From the NCBI RefSeq assembly GCF_032854445.1, contig NC_088298.1, forward strand, positions 13,815,504-13,879,503: a DNA stretch of 64,000 bases. The letters run 5' to 3'. The DNA is from Liolophura sinensis (lineage: Eukaryota > Mollusca > Polyplacophora > Chitonida > Chitonidae). Position numbers and translations under genes: made by a program. The notes beneath the pieces were generated by a model. It was not told the origin of the DNA and made no database searches. It was given only the letters and a program-made list of their open reading frames with translations. Below are positions 58,137 to 64,000 of this stretch, piece by piece. Each line of letters opens with the position of its first letter. The first letter of the stretch is position 1.

Positions 58137-58614
58137 GTGCAGGCACAGGTTAAGGATTTCCACCAAGAAGGCCAGACGTATTTCCATTGAGCTTAACCTG
58201 ATGAGGTGAGCCATCGATGTTTGATGCATGAAGTCAAAAGAATTGGGAGCCACAATCAAACCCTGGACCATTTTGATTGGTCTAGATCGAAAACAGGTTA
58301 GTTAATTTCAGAAATCATTCAGTTCAGATTGATTTGTGGCATGATTAAAGTTGAAAAACATTTTACTATGTTCTTCTATGGACATAAATCTATAAAAGAA
58401 AATATGACAGATATTAATTAAACAGGTGTAGCTTACAATACAAGTGAGAGGTAAGCTACCTCGTGTTTGGTTTTTTCCGGGCTCTATGTGGATAAATTTA
58501 GGTTCTATTTACCCATGAATGTGATCGTTAGGATGTAAGTGAACATTTTTCGTGTATGGCATGAAACACATTGAATAAGTTAAAAAAGGAAGAGCATTTT
58601 ATCAAAGTCTATTT
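58137..58614. other. No feature recognised
   Basis: AT-rich interval between R2 and an S1 SINE. Confidence 0.35.
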
Positions 58615-58856
58615 AATTGGTGTTTTACGCTGTACTCAAGAATATTTCACTTGTACAACGAAGGCCGGTATTATAATGGGAGGAAACACGGACTGTGCCT
58701 AGTGGAAACCAACGACCATCCGCAGGTTGTTGGAAGACCTTGCCAGCTTGAGCTGGACCTGAACTCGCAGTGACCGCATTGGTGAGAGGCTTCTGGGTCG
58801 TTGAGTTGTGCTGGCGTGCTATCTCCCTCGGCCATGGAGGTTCCTCAAAAGAGTAT
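58615..58856 (-). mobile_element. S1 SINE, near full length, diverged
   Basis: Tail side AATTGGTGTTTTACGCTG, then ATATTTCACTTGTACAACG, CGACCATCCGCAGGTTGTTG, GACCGCATTGGTGAGAGGC, and head end CGGCCATGGAGGTTCCTC. Some internal sequence (the CTTCCTCTCC region) is deleted. No clear target-site duplication. Confidence 0.9.
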
Positions 58857-60265
58857 ATAAAGAGAACACTGCTACCTCTCACCATGCTGACCATATGGCA
58901 TAAACGAGTTATACATACATTTTATTTTCATCGGTGCCAGTAAAGTGTCAATTGAGCACCTTCCATTTGACAAAACATTACCATTCAACTAAGCAATGTG
59001 GAACTAAATTTGTTAAAGTAAAAGAAAACTGAAATATGAAGTAAGGTTTATCATAAAGACCAACTGAAAACTATGCATAAAAATACTTTCATTTATTTTT
59101 TTTAATTGACAGTAGTTGAAAGGCATTCAAATGTTGGAAAACTATTGTGGGCTTTATGAGCGAAAGCTAGCGTATAGCATGGGTCCTGCATGCGAAATGA
59201 TCGCTCATTTGTGCGTGATATCTAGGATACTCGTCACTCAACTTCGCCGCGTTCTCGTTTTCGAGTCTTTGTGTCAACTACAGTGAAATTCAAAAGTGTT
59301 CAGTGCAGATATATAGATTATAGAGCCGTTGACAGTTCTTGATTCTTTTTCCATAATGATTCAAACGTTACTGCCATAAAAAAATCGGAAGTTCGGCAGC
59401 CGTTTTGAAAGTAATTTACCGTTAAATTATTTTAACTTTCATGACATGTATAGGCTTTTCTTCTTTCGGTATCAAGAAAACTTGACTTATTGTTTTCCTA
59501 GAGCTTGAAATATCCGATAGCTGACAGTCTTGGTGATTCAGTTTAAAGGAAACGTTTGTAATGTACTTGATACATGACGTATGGGAGCCACGTGACAAGC
59601 CATAATGGTCATCCATGCATATGGCTACGCCACTTGAGGATAAAATTTCTCTGATAGTCGTTCTAAAGCTTAAAATTTCCCATATGTTATATGCTGTGTG
59701 AAAACATTAGCAATCGGTTATCCTTGACACACTGTTCCAAACTAAGCCGATGTGAGGTTTCCAGGTGACGTTTTCCACAATTTTCTTGAAATTTTGAAAG
59801 CATTATTGTAAAGAAGGCAATCATGTTGAATATCCCATTTGGTCCAGGAAGGAAATCTATATGTTTTAAAAGAAAAATTAAGTAAAACGTTCGTTGCTGT
59901 GACTTCGCGGCCATCGATCGACCTTGACAAAGGAAGTCAGGGATTGAAATCTGGCATTGATTTTAAGTCCGGATTTTAAAGTGAATCATTCTTGATTAAG
60001 GGCGTTTAACGACAGTCAAATATTGAAAAAAATTATTTGGACTATTTGAGAAGATCATGTACAGAAGCGACAAAACGAGATGCAATGTAGAGAAGATGTA
60101 TAAGTGTGATGTAAACAGAATCTGCAAAACGGCTTCTTTTCATGGGACACTCAGACTACTTCCTGCGTTGATTTGAAATGCTCTCCGTAATTTAACCATT
60201 CGTACTTATACACACCCGCGTAGGAAGTTTTCTAGATAAGTTTCCTTAATACGGTGCCCCGTACG
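58857..60265. other. No gene recognised
   Basis: About 1.4 kb with short minus-strand frames lacking domains. Confidence 0.4.
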
Positions 60266-60269
60266 TGTA

Positions 60270-60455
60270 TACCGTTGCAAGAACATTTAACCCGTTAAAG
60301 GCCTTTCCTTGTCGGATGCCTCTTCACATTGTCTGTAATGGAAAAGTTTAACGTATATACAGGGCATTGCCCTTGTTAGTCTCTGACAAATCGATACCAG
60401 GCCTTTTATAATGGTTACCATCAAACGGATTGACGGGCGGTGTAACACGCCTGAT
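60270..60455. repeat. R5 low-copy repeat, copy 2
   Basis: Counterpart of 54,465-54,640, diverged but in the same order. Faint similarity continues to about 60,560. Confidence 0.7.
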
Positions 60456-61050
60456 AACGTCTTGTATTACTAAAACTAGAGACCACGCACGCGCACCAGT
60501 GTAACATGTCGCCAGTTTGCCTTATAGCTGAGGGTAATGACGTGTCCTGTAATAAATAAGAGTCTAGACAGGCACTATTATGTGAATTGGTGTCTAGAAG
60601 GAATTCAAGGGGAAACAAGCTCTGAAAGATTATATGTATACTGAATGCTCTCCGAGCAAGCTTTTTTGCGTCTGAGATACCAGTTACAGTTGACACCTCA
60701 CCGGGCAAAGTAACCTCCAGTGATGATATAAAAGTTTGTTTTAATGGAACTGTAACTTTTTGGAAGAGTGAAGACCTGTTCCGTCTGTATTTGATGTCAG
60801 TCTGTTGGCTACTAGCCTGTATTACTATAGCAACTAGAGCTCTGGCCCTGGAACGCGATATTAAAGAAGAGCATGGCATGGAATGCATCATGAGACCTAT
60901 CGGACACGCTACCATACACTTCTGGCGTCCTACATGAAACCGGGATGTATACGTCCTACCTAGCTCATTTCTTTCATTTGTGCACCCACGACATCTTTTA
61001 ACAACACGCTGTCTGTGAAAGCGAAGCGCTGATCTCAGGACAGCCTTCAA
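60421..61050 (-). CDS. Longest open frame (209 codons), no domain; opposite-strand alternative
   Basis: A minus-strand frame rich in Arg, Ser and Cys with no recognisable motif. Its last 10-40 residues lie in the R5 repeat. On the plus strand, 60,626-60,937 is also open (about 103 codons without a good start). It follows a pyrimidine run and an AG (CTTTTTTGCGTCTGAG), has a varied composition and a possible membrane segment (LYLMSVCWLLACITIA), and ends in TGA. If anything here is coding, the plus-strand piece looks more like an exon than the long minus-strand frame. Neither is recognised. Confidence 0.15.
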   Translation of the reverse strand: MKAVLRSALRFHRQRVVKRCRGCTNERNELGRTYTSRFHVGRQKCMVACPIGLMMHSMPCSSLISRSRARALVAIVIQASSQQTDIKYRRNRSSLFQKVTVPLKQTFISSLEVTLPGEVSTVTGISDAKKLARRAFSIHIIFQSLFPLEFLLDTNSHNSACLDSYLLQDTSLPSAIRQTGDMLHWCACVVSSFSNTRRYQACYTARQSV

Positions 61051-61859
61051 GGCTTCACCTCAAATAATCCAGAAGCTTGTGTTGCCGTCAAATTTAGGAC
61101 TATCATAAAACTGCCACGGTTAGCTAAGTGAGGTAACCTTGGAGACTGATTGTATTGAGCAGTTTTTATTAACGGGTGGGCGTGACTAAGTAATTGTTCT
61201 CCATGGGAAGTAGTGTGATTCGAACACATGAAAGACGACTCTAGTTGAGATCTATTAAAAAGCAATGCAGCAATGCAAACTGGATAGCCTATAGAATGGA
61301 AGGGTTGTAAAACTGTATTGTAATCAATAAAATAATCCTCGAATTGGGGAAAAATATGATTTGACGAATTTGTAAAATAACGTACATTGCTTGTACCGGA
61401 AGTGTTGTGGGCTCAGACATTCTACAGGAAATATGTCGGTACCCTTTAAGAAATAATGCAGTGCTTCCCTTGGCTTCAAAATATTTTTCTTTGATTTCAC
61501 TGAAAAACAGGTACGACTGAAATCAGATCAAATTACAAAAAGTCGATACCTTAGGAGGATTTTATTATGTTATCGCCTTTTCTATGAATTCTCTGTAATT
61601 CACGCCATCAGACGAAATAACGTTGTACAGAAAGTTTCACTGAGCCATTGTGGTTAGTAAGTGGTTTATTTCTTGTACAAATGTTGTAAGAATAATTGCT
61701 ACACACTTAAGAAATAAGTAAGAAATAAATGCGCTGAAATAGGAGATATTGTGTTTTTTTTGCGTTAATTATAAATCGTAAATTATTGGTAGTTGACATC
61801 ATTCAGTTGACATCCAACTTATTGCAGGCATTACACATTTTTACCGCACGCCGTCGAAA
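61051..61859. other. No gene recognised
   Basis: AT-rich interval. A TGATTCGAACACA piece near 61,218 resembles a tRNA T-arm, but no matching D-arm or acceptor stem was found. Confidence 0.4.
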
Positions 61860-61990
61860 ATCAGTTTTAAGGCCAATTTCCAAAACGACCTTAACACAAA
61901 CCACCAAAGAACTAAGAAAGTATATAAATTATGAAAATATTACGGAATCATGCATAGAGATGCAGTCAACAGTTTTTAATGATGTTGTAT
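61860..61990 (+). repeat. R1 interspersed repeat, partial copy
   Basis: AGTTTTAAGGCCAATTTCCA, CACCAAAGAACTAAGAAAGT and GATGCAGTCAACAGTTTTTA match the R1 copy at 50.1 kb. It lies about 680 bp upstream of the first recognisable BEL/Pao sequence. Confidence 0.7.
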
Positions 61991-62689
61991 CAGTGGTTAT
62001 ATAAGCAATATGACTATAAAGAACGTTTCAGAAGAACTCCCCAAAGATGACGCAGCACGGAAAATCCGTCAGGTGGCAATGTAAACATTGGCAAAAACAG
62101 ACAGGAATAGAAGAACCGAGAGCTAGACAGAAAGCAGAGAAATATGCTCAGTGACGCATGGAAATTCAACAAACCAATTTTTGCCTTGCTTATCATCACG
62201 GAGAATACCCGAAAACTCAAGAAACTTCTCGGCGAAAACAAGGACATACATCTTCTCTACGTCGTCCAGAGATGCTCTGGGAAAGAAAATGTTCAACGCA
62301 ACTAAATATGACAAAAGACAAAAAGACAGCTACTAGCTGTTGGAAGAAGTATTCGATCATGTAAGAGCGATTGAAAATGAACAGATGTCCGTTCTCGTTT
62401 GAGTGTCACAAACACTGCACTTCAAAATATCGTCCTCAAAATATATTTCAGCAGTCTACAAGTAATGGGCACACGAGTGATACACCAGAGATAGGTCACC
62501 TTCCCAAATCCGTGGCAGACCAAGTAACGTTGAGCAGAGATCCCCTTCCAGAACCCGGCGCGTTCTGTGGAAATGCATTAAATTCCCACCCTGGGGAAGT
62601 TCTTTCCACACCCTTCTTATTCCCCTCAAAAGTATCCCTCTTTCTCTTAGAATCTAGCTAACAGACAAATGCCATCGAGTGATGCTCCC

Positions 62690-62974
62690 GTGTTGATAGG
62701 CTATATTTGCTCTCGTGCGCCCCTTGAGGACTTCCCTCCGGTAGGTAACGAACCGTATGCACAGCGTACCTACCTGGATGGGGAACTGTGGGAGTCGTCT
62801 AGACTACCAGAACATCGACAACGATCCGATACGTATCGTATGAGTCAACACATCTTTGCACTTGTCGTGTTGGTTAACTGCAACATAACATCTAATCATG
62901 CCTGGATATACAAGAGTCAAAAAAGCCACAACTCCTACTCCGCTTTAAGTAGCCCATATGATGAAAATGGACAT
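62690..62974 (+). pseudogene. BEL/Pao protease-RT linker fragment
   Basis: Translation gives VLIGYICSRAPLEDFPP and GNEPYAQRT at 62,690-62,779. These are hallmark strings of the segment that follows the aspartic protease in BEL/Pao pol. About 60 codons later YDENGH appears and then a stop, where intact elements continue into a proline-leucine-rich stretch before the RT. Most of the linker is therefore missing. Confidence 0.85.
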
Positions 62975-63057
62975 TAGCAGACGACATTGCGACTACTAGG
63001 TTCTTCCTTTGGAGAAAAGATCAGCAATTTCGGAACAATTCCTTGAGCGTTCCTTGC

Positions 63058-63378
63058 AGGTTTCGACAAGAGCAAGCGATCTGCACTGTAGAGCAAATGA
63101 TCATCCAGTTCGGTGTGAACGAATCTCATCGAAATCTGCTCCATTTCTTGTGGTTAAACATATAAATCCAAAAGATGAACCTTTTGAATACTGGATGAAA
63201 GTCCATTTGTTTGGGGCCCCATCGTCCCCGACATGCACAAGCTTTGGTTTTATGAGATTTGAAGCAGCACATTTTATTTTAAAAAAATTTTTTCTTCGTG
63301 GGCCAAGCAGTAGACTTAATCAGAAAGGCAATGTGGCGCGCGAAAGGTGGCTTGAGGCTTCATAAATTTTCCATTCCA
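63058..63378 (+). pseudogene. BEL/Pao reverse transcriptase fragment, active site lost
   Basis: Three frame segments are present. FRQEQAIC and EQMIIQFGV...LLHFLW (63,060-63,153) end at a stop at 63,163. EPFEYWMKVHLFGAPSSPTC (63,177-63,236) is in a second frame. AVDLIRKA and GGLRLHKFS (from about 63,305) are back in the first frame. The catalytic Tyr-x-Asp-Asp box should come just before AVDLI, but the sequence there reads NFFFVG next to an A/T homopolymer. The catalytic aspartates are absent, so this copy cannot be active. Confidence 0.9.
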
Positions 63379-63449
63379 ATCGCCGTAAAGCATTATTGTC
63401 GATCAGTTCGATGGACTTATTCGCCGGGTTTTCTCGCTCCAGTCATGCG

Positions 63450-63491
63450 AGGATCCTCCAACACTTGTGTAAAGACAAAACAGTTTGGGAC
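63450..63491 (+). pseudogene. BEL/Pao RT-RNase H connection scrap
   Basis: ARILQHLCKDKTVWD resembles the 'K-I-L-Q-x-L-C...W-D' segment that lies between RT and RNase H in BEL/Pao. The next recognisable piece, 100 bp on, is from the integrase, which marks a large deletion. Confidence 0.65.
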
Positions 63492-63592
63492 ACATACACA
63501 CACCTGGTGACCTCAAAGTCCAAGTGTGTAGGAGATATGCGCGCAGTTCCCAATATCATGATATATCACTACTTGACCAATCACGACACCGA

Positions 63593-63664
63593 CTCGACGG
63601 CGAGACATTCAGAACCCTGTTATGTGAAGTGACTCTAATCCTGAGCAGCAGACCTCTTACCACC
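63593..63664 (+). pseudogene. BEL/Pao integrase fragment
   Basis: LDGETFRTLLCEV followed by ILSSRPLTT matches the end of the integrase catalytic core of BEL/Pao elements (the L-x-T-L-x-C-E-V-E...N-S-R-P-L-T block). Upstream catalytic parts are not present. Confidence 0.9.
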
Positions 63665-63807
63665 GACTATCTCGATACTAATCACCGGAGTCGTAGCCAC
63701 CTGATCATCTTCTTACAATGTAGTCTATTTCCTTTTATCACCTTCAAAAACGTTCTTACGCGAGAACATCTATTATCGTCAGAATTGATTCTGAGTTCAA
63801 CATCTTG

Positions 63808-63990
63808 CCAATGAATTCTGTCATGGGTGGAAACAATAGTACCTGAAAACTATCCAGCTTTATTAGTAGTCTACGAAAATACGTCGTGATCTCCAAATTG
63901 GAGACATTGTAATCATATAAGGATGACATCTTACCCAGGAACAAGTGGGGATTCACTCGCGTCACAGAGACCTATTCCGGTGATGGTCTT
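63808..63990 (+). pseudogene. BEL/Pao integrase C-terminal fragment
   Basis: A stop-interrupted stretch, then LQIGDIVII at 63,891-63,917, then after a frameshift DDILPRNKW and RVTETYSGDGL (63,922-63,990). This is the 'G-D-x-V-x-I...L-P-R-x-x-W...V' block near the C-terminus of BEL/Pao and related integrases. A short minus-strand frame over it is its shadow. Confidence 0.88.
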
Positions 63991-64000
63991 TTATGATAGT

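Larger units (their letters stand above)
62669..64000 (+). mobile_element. BEL/Pao retrotransposon pol region, decayed, running off the window
   Basis: Pieces of a BEL/Pao polyprotein appear in the expected order on the plus strand but in different frames. They are the linker after the protease, the reverse transcriptase, the connection to RNase H, the end of the integrase core and the integrase C-terminal region. Frameshifts and stops separate them. The spacing shows that much of the protease-RT linker, the RNase H domain and most of the integrase core are deleted. No LTR was identified upstream, and the 3' part lies beyond 64,000. Sequence at 62,371-62,661 may be the end of gag-protease (a Cys/His-rich start, RCPFSFECHKHC), but that is weak. 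Confidence 0.88.

Noticed and set aside
61195-61265. tRNA T-arm-like GATTCGAACAC
   Set aside because: No acceptor stem, D-arm or anticodon loop could be placed around it.

Overview
The window is intergenic or intronic DNA from an animal nuclear genome. The best guess is a mollusc or a close lophotrochozoan relative. The guess rests on several tRNA-derived SINEs of a kind I associate with marine molluscs, a GGGCCCGT-ended palindromic MITE, a BEL/Pao retrotransposon remnant, many minisatellites and AT-rich DNA without operons. I found no host protein gene, rRNA, functional tRNA or CRISPR array that I would defend. The few long reading frames lie mostly in repeats or have no recognisable domain.

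Layout. Positions 1-13,690 are mostly unassigned sequence. They hold a doubtful Copia-type gag scrap (359-562, minus), a full S1 SINE with an 11-bp target-site duplication (2,085-2,353), R1 repeats, a block that recurs at 57 kb (4,281-5,071), a long hairpin (7,268-7,322), a small MITE (8,117-8,230) and two minisatellites.

Positions about 13,690-30,000 are the most structured part: a diverged direct tandem segmental duplication with three long units, A (about 13.7-18.15 kb), B (about 18.15-23.56 kb) and C (about 23.56-29.1 kb), plus the start of a fourth, D. The units share their sequence in the same order, and each has its own insertions. SINEs lie in B and C, a 275-bp R1 repeat in A, a palindromic MITE in D, and a 46-bp and a 30-bp array in A and B. 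Because the other units keep the uninterrupted version, several insertions can be bounded exactly by comparison inside the window.

Positions 30-62 kb mix truncated S1 SINEs, two other tRNA-headed SINEs (S2 at 58 kb, S3 at 31 kb) that share a central core, and six minisatellite arrays (37, 39, 50, 21, 66 and 46 bp). They also hold paired low-copy repeats and long stretches where I see nothing. Positions 62,669-64,000 hold a decayed BEL/Pao pol region on the plus strand. It is broken by frameshifts and stops, lacks the reverse-transcriptase active-site aspartates, has a large internal deletion, and runs off the window.

No genes work together here. The value of the window is as a record of repeat activity: tandem duplication first, then independent SINE, MITE and satellite insertions that can be dated relative to it.
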